Of a stretch of DNA of 64,000 nucleotides, positions 7,968 to 15,695 are shown piece after piece. Each line of letters opens with the position of its first letter. The first letter of the stretch is position 1. The position numbers and the translations under genes are program-made. The notes under the pieces are model-generated. The model searched no databases, was not told the DNA's origin, and saw only the letters and a program-made list of their open reading frames with translations. The stretch spans positions 1 to 64,000 of the forward strand of contig JANTGS010000002.1 in the NCBI GenBank assembly GCA_024762795.1, read 5' to 3'. The DNA comes from Flavobacteriaceae bacterium. GTDB lineage: Bacteria; Bacteroidota; Bacteroidia; Flavobacteriales; Flavobacteriaceae.

Positions 7968-8913
7968 AGATTACAGATCGTTCATCAATAACGAATGGAT
8001 CATTTCTAAACGGGGGAAGAAGAATAGTGTAAATCCGGCACGACCTTATGCCTGGATGATTGAAAAAGAATATACTTTTTCAGGAAAGGTTGAAGATACG
8101 GCAATAATCTTTCTTACCAACAAGGAATGTCCTTTCCATTGTTTGATGTGTGATCTGTGGAAGAATACTACCGATCAGTCAGTTCCTGTGGGGGCAATAC
8201 CCGAACAGATAGAATGGGCTTTGGCCAGGTTGCCTGAAGTTAAACATTTGAAATTATACAACAGCGGTAGTTTTTTTGATGAACGTGCAATTCCTGAGGA
8301 AGACTATAAGAAAATTGCTGAACTCGTCAGTAATTTTGAAACACTTATTGTTGAAAGCCACCCAAACTTGATCAACGATAAGTGTTTACATTTTAAGGAG
8401 ATGCTTAAACCCGAACTTGAAGTGGCCCTGGGGCTGGAGACTGTTTATCCTGAAATCTTAAAAGTACTCAATAAACAGATGACCTTGAAGGATTTTGGCG
8501 ATGCTGTTTCTTTTCTTACCCAAAATAAAATAAGATCAAGAGCCTTTATTTTGCTAAGGCCTCCTTTTTTATCGGAATCTGAAGGGGTATTATGGGCAAA
8601 AAGATCCCTGGATTATGCTTTTAAGACCGGTGTGGAATGCTGTACGGTGATTCCGGTAAGATCCGGAAATGGTGCCATGGATACTTTGATGGAAATAGGT
8701 GATTTTACCATGCCTGAGATCTCTTCTCTTGAGGAGGTGCTGGAATATGGTTTAGATCTTAAAAAAGGTCGTGTTTTTGCAGATACCTGGGATCTGAATA
8801 TATTTTCAAAGTGCCATAAATGTATCGATCAGAGAATTGCCCGGTTAACTTCAATGAATTTAAGTCAAAGAATATTTGATAAGGTAGAATGTACCTGTAA
8901 CTCCGCTTTGTAA
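7960..8913 (+). CDS. Radical SAM protein (TIGR01210/RaSEA- or YhcC-like)
   Basis: The protein has 317 residues. The radical SAM cluster motif CPFHCLMC (C57, C61, C64) follows a beta strand (TAIIFLTNKE). The glycine-containing segment KHLKLYNSGSFFDERAIP and the later EVALGLET resemble the archaeosine-type RaSEA (TIGR01210) and YhcC/Elp3-like groups. Four more cysteines near the C-terminus (C285, C288, C311, C313) could bind a second iron-sulfur cluster or zinc. The start lies 8 bases inside the preceding asparagine-synthetase-like gene. In archaea, RaSEA acts on tRNA together with a lysine-transferring partner. Here the neighbour suggests a different small-molecule or peptide substrate. No RiPP precursor gene is evident in the surrounding 100-base gaps. 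Confidence 0.75.
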   Translation: MNKDYRSFINNEWIISKRGKKNSVNPARPYAWMIEKEYTFSGKVEDTAIIFLTNKECPFHCLMCDLWKNTTDQSVPVGAIPEQIEWALARLPEVKHLKLYNSGSFFDERAIPEEDYKKIAELVSNFETLIVESHPNLINDKCLHFKEMLKPELEVALGLETVYPEILKVLNKQMTLKDFGDAVSFLTQNKIRSRAFILLRPPFLSESEGVLWAKRSLDYAFKTGVECCTVIPVRSGNGAMDTLMEIGDFTMPEISSLEEVLEYGLDLKKGRVFADTWDLNIFSKCHKCIDQRIARLTSMNLSQRIFDKVECTCNSAL

Positions 8914-9007
8914 TATTTTTTTCAATGGGATGATATTATGGATAGAAAAAATATAATTATTCTTTATTTAAATACCAGTCTTGTATTTCAGAATAACGAA
9001 GCCTTTT

Positions 9008-11476
9008 TTATAATTTCCTGATCTTTATTCCGCAAAGTGAAAAGCCTTGCTTCTCAACATTCCCTATTTTTATTTTATTTGTAGCTTTAATATTTACGCT
9101 TATATCTTTTTTATTAAATGGAGCTAATCTATCAATATTTATAGTTTTGTTATTTACATAAAGTTTTGAAAATGAGGATGTATTATTCTCATTTTTCTCT
9201 TTATCAAGTTCGTAAACTAATTTGTGGTCTTTTTTAAATTCTGAAAATAACAATGTAATTTCATAATCACCTTGAGGAACATTGATATTGATCTCTTTGA
9301 TATTACTTAAATTGGATTGATAGATAGGATCATTATCAGTGTTTTTAATATTGGTATTACTTGTTATTTTTTTATAATTACCCTCAACTTCAATTACAGA
9401 GGTTACTTCTTTTAAAGGTACCCACAAACAATTTGTATTCCCCTTAAAAAAACTTTCTGTACCAAGATTTACTGCCAGTTCATCAATTTTATTAAGGTCT
9501 GGTTTGCTGTAATGAATTTGGATAGAATCTAAAAATACACCGGATTCATTGTACAACTCAAATCTATTCTTTCCTTCAGCCAGATTTGCAGAATAACTTA
9601 TCAGATTATTAGAGGGTTTTAGCTCAGACTTTAAGTTAAAATTATCTTTTAGAATAACTTTCTGATTTGTAATAATAATGATCTCTTTTTTAGGATGATC
9701 ACTAATATAAGTATCTAATCCTTTAAAGAAACGGCTCATTTTATCATCAGGATTTAATGTAGATTTATACCAATAATATATATTCTTCGGACTCCTGTTA
9801 AAATTTACTAATCCTTTTTGGTTTACATGAGGTATGGCATCCCCCCTGAGTTCTGAACCAAAGTCGGCATAATTCCACGCAGACATCCCAATTACAAAAT
9901 CTCTGTCTATTACTTGTTTGTAATAAGAAGGATGATATTTAAACTGGTATTCCTCAGAAAAATCAGACATCTTTGAATGGTCGTTATGAATGCGTATATC
10001 AGCACCTACGCCATATTCTGAAATTATTAAAGGTCTTTGAGGATATTGAAGAAACTCTTCATCCAAAAACCCACCCAGATCTTTCATTTCACCTCCATAC
10101 CAACCATAATACAAGTTCCAACCTATAACCATGGGCAGATCAGCAATACCCGTTTCATTATAAATTTGATTGCCATGTAATGCCATAACCGTTATATGTT
10201 CCGGTGCCAGTTTTCTGGTAAGGTTTTCTAGTTCTTTTGCCAGGTCTAAAGTATTTTCTACAATCTTATCTTTGGTTTTTTTATCAGGTTTGTCAAATGC
10301 CATTCTTAAAAAAACCTCATTCATATAACCAATAAAAACAAGTGAGGGATGGTTGTAATTCTGGGCGATGTGTTCCTGTTGCATTTGCAATACATTTGTT
10401 TTAAATGATTGATAATGAGATGTTGCAGGTACTTTATTTACAACTGGAATTTCTGACCAAAGGATAATTCCCAGGCTATCGGCAGCATTGTAAAGAGATT
10501 TATCCTGCGGATAATGCGCCAGTCGTAGAAAATTAGAACCCATTTTTTTGATCATAACCATATCTTTCAGTTGCTTTTCTATTGGAACTGCATTGCCCAG
10601 ATCTTTCCAATCCTGATGACGATTGACCCCTATAAGTTTTAAAGGTTTCCCATTGAGTTTAAAGCCTTTTGTGGAAACATCAAATTTTCTAAAACCTATA
10701 GTAGATGTATAAGTGTCTAATAATTTATTCTTGTCATATAACTGAATCTGAATTTGATATAAATTGGGTTGGTCAGGAGACCATAACATGGGTTTAACCA
10801 GTGGTATTTCAGTGCTAAACACATCTGTAACATTTTTTAGAATTACATTGTTATCAGTGCCCGATACCTTTATCTTAATTAAAGATCCTTTATTGCTATT
10901 GTTGGTTATTTTTCCGGATATTTTTATTTTCCCATCATAATTTTCATCTAATAAAGCATCTATCTTTATTGCATCGGCACCGTATTCTTTTTTAAAATGT
11001 AGTTGGTTTTCTGCTATGAGATATACTTTTCTATAGATGCCTCCATAAAAAGTAAAATCAGCTTCCAAAGGAGGGATGCTTTCATTATGAGTATTCTCAA
11101 CCTCTACTTTTACAGAATTGCCCCCTTTGATTAAAAACCGGGTAATATGAATATCAAAAGCAGTATAGCCCCCCTTATGCTCACCGGCGAATTGATTGTT
11201 AACCCAAATTCTGGTTATTTGATTGGCACCATTGAAATGTAGATAGTAGTCTTTATCCAGATTTGAAATTGTTATTTCGTTAAGATAATAGGCTTTACCT
11301 CGCCAATAGCCGGGTTTATCATCAAAGGCATCCACGGCATTCCATGTATGAGGTAATATTACTTCAGTTTTTTCAGTGTTTTTATCAGAATAGAAAACCC
11401 ATTTTCTTAATTCTGTCCTTTGTGAAAAAGAAAAACTACCGTAGAGAACTCCTATAATTAATAATATATGTTTCAA
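9008..11476 (-). CDS. Secreted glycoside hydrolase family 2 (beta-galactosidase/beta-glucuronidase-like)
   Basis: The protein has 822 residues with an N-terminal signal peptide (to about residue 18, FSFSQ). The GH2 order is visible. A jelly-roll sugar-binding domain comes first (DAFDDKPGYWRGKAYYLNE, then FNGANQITRIWVNN). An immunoglobulin-like domain follows, and then a TIM barrel with GVNRHQDW. The acid/base lies in GYMNEVF (E387) and the nucleophile in ISEYGVGAD (E487). The C-terminal 200 residues are additional beta-rich domains, possibly malectin- or DUF4982-like. Substrate specificity cannot be told from sequence alone. It follows the GH3 and esterase genes on the same strand across a 460-base gap, so it is probably part of the same glycan-utilisation locus. 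Confidence 0.85.
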   Translation of the reverse strand: MKHILLIIGVLYGSFSFSQRTELRKWVFYSDKNTEKTEVILPHTWNAVDAFDDKPGYWRGKAYYLNEITISNLDKDYYLHFNGANQITRIWVNNQFAGEHKGGYTAFDIHITRFLIKGGNSVKVEVENTHNESIPPLEADFTFYGGIYRKVYLIAENQLHFKKEYGADAIKIDALLDENYDGKIKISGKITNNSNKGSLIKIKVSGTDNNVILKNVTDVFSTEIPLVKPMLWSPDQPNLYQIQIQLYDKNKLLDTYTSTIGFRKFDVSTKGFKLNGKPLKLIGVNRHQDWKDLGNAVPIEKQLKDMVMIKKMGSNFLRLAHYPQDKSLYNAADSLGIILWSEIPVVNKVPATSHYQSFKTNVLQMQQEHIAQNYNHPSLVFIGYMNEVFLRMAFDKPDKKTKDKIVENTLDLAKELENLTRKLAPEHITVMALHGNQIYNETGIADLPMVIGWNLYYGWYGGEMKDLGGFLDEEFLQYPQRPLIISEYGVGADIRIHNDHSKMSDFSEEYQFKYHPSYYKQVIDRDFVIGMSAWNYADFGSELRGDAIPHVNQKGLVNFNRSPKNIYYWYKSTLNPDDKMSRFFKGLDTYISDHPKKEIIIITNQKVILKDNFNLKSELKPSNNLISYSANLAEGKNRFELYNESGVFLDSIQIHYSKPDLNKIDELAVNLGTESFFKGNTNCLWVPLKEVTSVIEVEGNYKKITSNTNIKNTDNDPIYQSNLSNIKEININVPQGDYEITLLFSEFKKDHKLVYELDKEKNENNTSSFSKLYVNNKTINIDRLAPFNKKDISVNIKATNKIKIGNVEKQGFSLCGIKIRKL

Positions 11477-11530
11477 AGTGTATAAATTTTTAAGATTAAT
11501 GTTTTACTGAATTACTGGTTAAAATTGCGA

Positions 11531-11670
11531 TTATTTTTCAAATTTTTCATCTATTCCTTCTAACTTTCTTACTATTTCAAAGGGCATAGCAGACCCTATA
11601 CCTTGAGTAAATCTCGGGAGCTTGCTTGTTACCTGTTCCGGCGATAATAAACTACGGCAATCTGTTCGGC
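11531..11670 (-). pseudogene. Possible remnant C-terminus of a lost gene
   Basis: A minus-strand open frame of about 46 codons without an early ATG ends at the stop at 11531-11533. It includes LPRFTQGIGSAMPFEIV followed by RKLEGIDEKFEK, which has ordinary protein-like composition. The other two frames just upstream are also open for 30-40 codons and then hit stops, including a frame that begins with ATG shortly after the TetR-type palindrome. This pattern would fit a small gene broken by frameshifts. I do not recognise the family, and a chance open frame is possible. Confidence 0.3.
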
Positions 11671-11755
11671 ATCAAATTGAAAGGATCTTCCTTCCTTTTG
11701 ATAGGCCGGGCTGAGGCAATCATAGTCTATTTGTTCAATAAAATTCCTACTACAC

Positions 11756-11773
11756 AAACCGAATAGTCGGTTT
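11756..11773. promoter_or_regulatory. TetR-type operator palindrome (AAACCGA-ATAG-TCGGTTT)
   Basis: It is a perfect inverted repeat with 7-base arms and a 4-base centre, of the ACCGA-N4-TCGGT type bound by many TetR/AcrR regulators. No tetR gene lies in the window. It sits upstream (in minus orientation) of the remnant frame at 11531-11670, so it may be the leftover control site of a lost gene. Confidence 0.45.
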
Positions 11774-11938
11774 ACAAAGATATAAAAAATGAATTATTCT
11801 GTACGTTAATATTTGAGGTCAATGGTCTTGTTTTATTCTCCGGTAGGGATAAAGAACAAATGGGGCATTGTGGGGTATAAAAGGATTAAAATATCGATAA
11901 TACTTTATGATCAATCGCTTTAGAAGTTTAATATCTGT

Positions 11939-12820
11939 TTATTTTTTTAGTTGAATGGTATATTGAATAAATTCATTCTTAACAACTAATCTTTCTATAA
12001 ACATCAGAATAAGATCAGTATGAGTATATCCCAATCCTGACCATTCATGTTTTCCTTTCGGGTCAACAGCGAGAATGTAGGGTGTATGTAATTCTTTTAA
12101 TCTTTTAGCAATTGCACCGGCTCCATCCAATATAATATATCCTTCAGTATCTTTATTGCAATAGTGGTGAGGGGCCGATGAATACGGAACTAAATCATCT
12201 TTCATGCCATGAAAGAAAAGAGTTGGAATCTTATTATCCTCTGTAATATATTCTTTATTTAACATGGCACCCGATAATGAAATAACACCCGCTACAGGAA
12301 ATTTAGAAATATGCTTAAACCGATAATCATCTTTCATAAAAACAGTATTCAAAACGCCTTCAGCACCGGCACTACTTCCTAATAAAATTGTTTTGGAGAT
12401 ATCAATATTTAACTCATCAGCATTTTTTTGAAGGAATATTACTGCATCGGTTATATCTTCTGAGGCAGCTACAAAGGTTTCTATCTTTTCCTTAGAGGGA
12501 CAGTTACAACCAAAGGATTTTCCTTTTCTTGTCAATCGGTAACTAATCGAGGCTACAGCATATCCTTTAAGAGCCATTTCGTTTGCAAATTTAACCTCTG
12601 CCGGATTATCCCTTTTACCTCCAAAAAAACCACCACCATGAACTACAACCAGCAAAGGCCTGGTATGATCAATATTTTTCTTTGAATAAAAGTCCAGCTT
12701 TAGTGTATCCCGATAAGTAAAGCTTTGTCTTGAAACGGTTTCCTGGCTCCAACTGGTGCTTATAAAGAATAAAAAGACCAATAGAGATGTAAAAGACAAT
12801 ATATTTCTTTTGAATTTCAT
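11939..12820 (-). CDS. Secreted alpha/beta-hydrolase (carbohydrate-esterase-like)
   Basis: The protein has 293 residues with an N-terminal signal peptide (about 1-25, ending SWSQ). It is an alpha/beta hydrolase of the esterase/lipase group. The oxyanion motif HGGGFFGG is at about 61-68, the nucleophile elbow GSSAG puts Ser150 in place, and late acid and histidine positions are likely in GMKDDLVP and KHEWSG. Its start overlaps the stop of the GH3 gene by one base, so the two are translationally coupled. Co-expression with GH3 and GH2 suggests removal of acyl groups from a plant or algal glycan, which is inference. The exact esterase family is not determined. Confidence 0.8.
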   Translation of the reverse strand: MKFKRNILSFTSLLVFLFFISTSWSQETVSRQSFTYRDTLKLDFYSKKNIDHTRPLLVVVHGGGFFGGKRDNPAEVKFANEMALKGYAVASISYRLTRKGKSFGCNCPSKEKIETFVAASEDITDAVIFLQKNADELNIDISKTILLGSSAGAEGVLNTVFMKDDYRFKHISKFPVAGVISLSGAMLNKEYITEDNKIPTLFFHGMKDDLVPYSSAPHHYCNKDTEGYIILDGAGAIAKRLKELHTPYILAVDPKGKHEWSGLGYTHTDLILMFIERLVVKNEFIQYTIQLKK

Positions 12821-15087
12821 TACTTAAGCTTAAATGTTTCCTTTAAAGTGGCATTTGAATTAGTGCCAACAAACACTTCAAATATACCAGGTTCTGCAAT
12901 AAAATTTAAATCACCATCATAAAACTTAAGATCATCAGGTAACAAAGTAAAAGTTACTGTTTTTGATTCTCCTTTTTTAAGAAAAACCTTTTTAAAGCCT
13001 TTAAGCTGTCTTTTAGGGGGTGTTATGCTTCGAACCACATCATGAATATACAATTGTACAACTTCTTCACCATCATATTTACCTGTATTTTTAACATTAA
13101 CACTAATATGTAAAGGCTTAACTTGTATTACCTCCTTTGTATCAACCTTAATATCAGAATATTCAAATGTGGTATAGCTTAACCCATAACCAAAGGGGAT
13201 AAGTGGGGTGTTAGATACATCCAGATAATTGGTTTTGAATTTTTCATATCCGTTTTCTTCAGGCCTTCCGGTATTTTTTTCACTATAATAGATAGGGATC
13301 TGACCAATACTTCGAGGCCATGAGGCAGTTAATTTTCCTGAAGGATTATAATTGCCGAACAATACATCAGCAATAGCATTTCCGGCTTCTACTCCGGGGT
13401 GCCATACTTGTAAAATACTGACAGGCATTTTAAACTCCTCTGTTATAACCAGCGGGCGGCCACTCATCAAGACCAATACAACGGGTTTGCCGGTTTTAAC
13501 TAAGGCCCTTATCAATTTCTTCTGACTCTCAGGCAGGCTTATTTGTGTCATACTGGCTGATTCTCCACTCATTTCGGAAGCCTCTCCAACCACTGCAACA
13601 ATAATGTTAGCACTTTTAGCTATTTTTACTGCTTCATTAAGCATTTCCCGGGGAGATCTTTGGTCAATACTTACTTTTCTACCAAAGACATTGATCTTTT
13701 TTGCAAGTTCCGTATCATCAGTAATATTAGCGCCTTTGGCATATACTATATTTGCATTGGGAGCAATATTTTGTATTCCTTTAAAAACAGGAACTGATAA
13801 TTTGTAATCACCTGTTGGTGCCCAAGTACCTAACATATTAGACTGATCATTGGCCAATGGACCAATCAAAGCAATTTTTGCATCTTTTTTTAAGGGTAAG
13901 ATCTGTTTGTCATTTTTTAAAAGAACAAATGAGCGAGTCGCTATTTTACGTGCAAAATCACGATGTTCTTTAGTAAGAATATCCTCTTCTGCCCGGGTTT
14001 TATCTATGTATAAATAAGGATTGTCAAATAATCCTAATTTATATTTAGCTTCGAGGATCAGGCGGGTAGCATTAGTAATTTCTTCCCGGGTTACTTTTCC
14101 TTCTTCAACTGATTTTTTAAGGGTAGTTAAAAATCCTTCCCCAACCATATCCATATCCAATCCGGCTTTTAAGGCTAAAACAGATACGTCTTGCAAGTTT
14201 CCTAAACCATGTTTAATCATTTCATTAATAGAAGTATAATCAGAAACTACAAATCCCTTAAATCCCCATTTATTTCTTAGAACATCGGTCAACAGCCATT
14301 TATTTCCGGTTGCGGGAATACCATCAACATCGTTAAAAGAACTCATTACACTGCCAACTCCGGCATCAACAGCTGCTTTGTAAGGAGGGAAATACTGATT
14401 GAACATCTTTATATGGCTCATATCTACACTGTTATAGTCTCTGCCACCTTCGGCTGCACCGTACAGAGCAAAATGTTTTACGCAAGCCATCATAGTATTT
14501 TTATCAGAAAGATTATTGCCCTGATATCCTTTTACCATTGCACGAGCTACTGCCGAACTAAGATACGGGTCTTCTCCTGCACCTTCGGCAATGCGCCCCC
14601 AGCGGGGATCACGGGCAATATCAACCATAGGTGAAAAGTTCCACATAATACCATCGGCTGTAGCTTCTTTGGCAGTAATTTGTGCTTCTTTTTCAATCAT
14701 TTCCATATCCCAGGTACAGGATGTAGCCAAAGGTATGGGAAAGGTGGTTTTATATCCATGAATTACATCGGAGCCTATTATCAAGGGTATTTTAAGGCGT
14801 GTGTTTTTCATTACCATATCTTGAGCTACTTTGATCTTTTCAGGTCCTGCTACACCAAACATACCGCCTACCTGGCCCGATTTTAGTTTTTCTTCTACAT
14901 TTTTACTTACTACTGCACCTGTTGCTATTCCTCCTCCCGGTGTTATTAAATTTAACTGACCGATTTTTTCGTCAAGGGTCATTTTTTCTAATAATTCTTC
15001 AACAAAGGCTATTTTTTTCTGGGCTTTTGAAATTGTTACGCTAAAAATTAGAGTCAGAATTGTTATAAATAATTTGATAGGTTTCAT
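12820..15087 (-). CDS. bglX: Glycoside hydrolase family 3 beta-glucosidase-like (BglX-type)
   Basis: The protein has 755 residues with a signal peptide (about 1-22, ending SKAQ), so it is likely periplasmic. The N-terminal GH3 barrel contains WNFSPMVDIARDPRWGRIAE and the nucleophile motif FVVSDY (D283). The C-terminal (alpha/beta)6 sandwich follows (IALIGPLANDQSNMLGTW), and an Fn3-like domain (VNVKNTGKYDGEEVVQLYIH) ends the protein. Length and domain order match BglX beta-glucosidases, though beta-xylosidase activity cannot be excluded. It is the first gene of the minus-strand pair with the esterase. The 156-base upstream region (15088-15243) is AT-rich without a clear consensus promoter. Confidence 0.88.
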   Translation of the reverse strand: MKPIKLFITILTLIFSVTISKAQKKIAFVEELLEKMTLDEKIGQLNLITPGGGIATGAVVSKNVEEKLKSGQVGGMFGVAGPEKIKVAQDMVMKNTRLKIPLIIGSDVIHGYKTTFPIPLATSCTWDMEMIEKEAQITAKEATADGIMWNFSPMVDIARDPRWGRIAEGAGEDPYLSSAVARAMVKGYQGNNLSDKNTMMACVKHFALYGAAEGGRDYNSVDMSHIKMFNQYFPPYKAAVDAGVGSVMSSFNDVDGIPATGNKWLLTDVLRNKWGFKGFVVSDYTSINEMIKHGLGNLQDVSVLALKAGLDMDMVGEGFLTTLKKSVEEGKVTREEITNATRLILEAKYKLGLFDNPYLYIDKTRAEEDILTKEHRDFARKIATRSFVLLKNDKQILPLKKDAKIALIGPLANDQSNMLGTWAPTGDYKLSVPVFKGIQNIAPNANIVYAKGANITDDTELAKKINVFGRKVSIDQRSPREMLNEAVKIAKSANIIVAVVGEASEMSGESASMTQISLPESQKKLIRALVKTGKPVVLVLMSGRPLVITEEFKMPVSILQVWHPGVEAGNAIADVLFGNYNPSGKLTASWPRSIGQIPIYYSEKNTGRPEENGYEKFKTNYLDVSNTPLIPFGYGLSYTTFEYSDIKVDTKEVIQVKPLHISVNVKNTGKYDGEEVVQLYIHDVVRSITPPKRQLKGFKKVFLKKGESKTVTFTLLPDDLKFYDGDLNFIAEPGIFEVFVGTNSNATLKETFKLK

Positions 15088-15243
15088 TTTAGTTGGGTGT
15101 TATTGGGTAGTATTCTTTTTTACGTGTATGGATTAGTTTTCTTAAATGTAAATATATATTTAATTTATCAATATATTTAAATGTTTATAAGATTAAAACA
15201 TTAAAAGGTTGGAGCAATGCAGTATTATATCATTAAGAAACCC

Positions 15244-15612
15244 TTAGAACAGATAGAGATTCCTGAAAAAAGTATCCAGATCATCAGCAGTTTTATAACA
15301 GGCACTTACTTTGTTCACTTCTTCGCAGTAGCTGGAATCTATAGTGTGCATCCTGCAATCTACCGATTTAAGATTTAACTTATTAAATTCCGGATTGATC
15401 GACTGGCAACGTTCCAGGAGACCCTGCATGGTCTCTTCCTTATGAGTTTCATAACCCCGTTTGATCAGATAACCTTTAAGATAATTTACGATGGCATTTT
15501 GTGAGTTCTTACATACCAGATAGGATACCACATCCTCTTTTGGTTTATAAAGTTCTTCATTTGCAACACTTAAATGTTCTTTGGCTTTTTTAAAATATTC
15601 TTTTTCTTCCAT
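15244..15612 (-). CDS. HEPN-like domain protein, orphan
   Basis: The protein has 122 residues and is all helical by pattern. A run SQNAIVNYLKGYLIKRGYET followed by HKEETMQGLLERC matches the HEPN layout in which a helix carrying A..KAYL is followed by a T/SH-[DE]L segment. HEPN proteins are often paired with a nucleotidyltransferase (MNT), as toxin-antitoxin or nucleotide-handling pairs, but no MNT gene is next to it here. The usual catalytic RNase motif is not convincingly present: the only R-x4-H is in RGYETH. It lies between the GH3 gene and the nifJ terminator. The function is unknown. Confidence 0.6.
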   Translation of the reverse strand: MEEKEYFKKAKEHLSVANEELYKPKEDVVSYLVCKNSQNAIVNYLKGYLIKRGYETHKEETMQGLLERCQSINPEFNKLNLKSVDCRMHTIDSSYCEEVNKVSACYKTADDLDTFFRNLYLF

Positions 15613-15644
15613 AGGATAAAATTGAAAAGGAGAAGTAAAAATAT

Positions 15645-15677
15645 AAAAAAAGGCTGTTAGAAATAACAGCCTTTTTT
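15645..15677 (-). terminator. Rho-independent terminator of nifJ
   Basis: A near-perfect inverted repeat runs between 15645-15658 and 15665-15677 (core GGCTGTT/AACAGCC) flanked by A and T tracts. It lies 18 bases past the nifJ stop and can work in both directions. Confidence 0.85.
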
Positions 15678-15695
15678 ATAATTAAAAATTATTGA

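Larger units (their letters stand above)
11477..11938. other. 462-base gap without an intact gene
   Basis: The stretch holds a short decayed-looking frame (11531-11670, minus) and a perfect TetR-type palindrome (11756-11773), both listed separately. The rest (about 11780-11938) is AT-rich, with no clear gene, terminator or repeat. Confidence 0.6.

Noticed and set aside
8914..9007. Possible RiPP precursor peptide near the radical SAM gene
   Set aside because: The 94-base gap has no open frame of useful length, and no short Cys- or Gly-rich peptide was found near the two enzymes.
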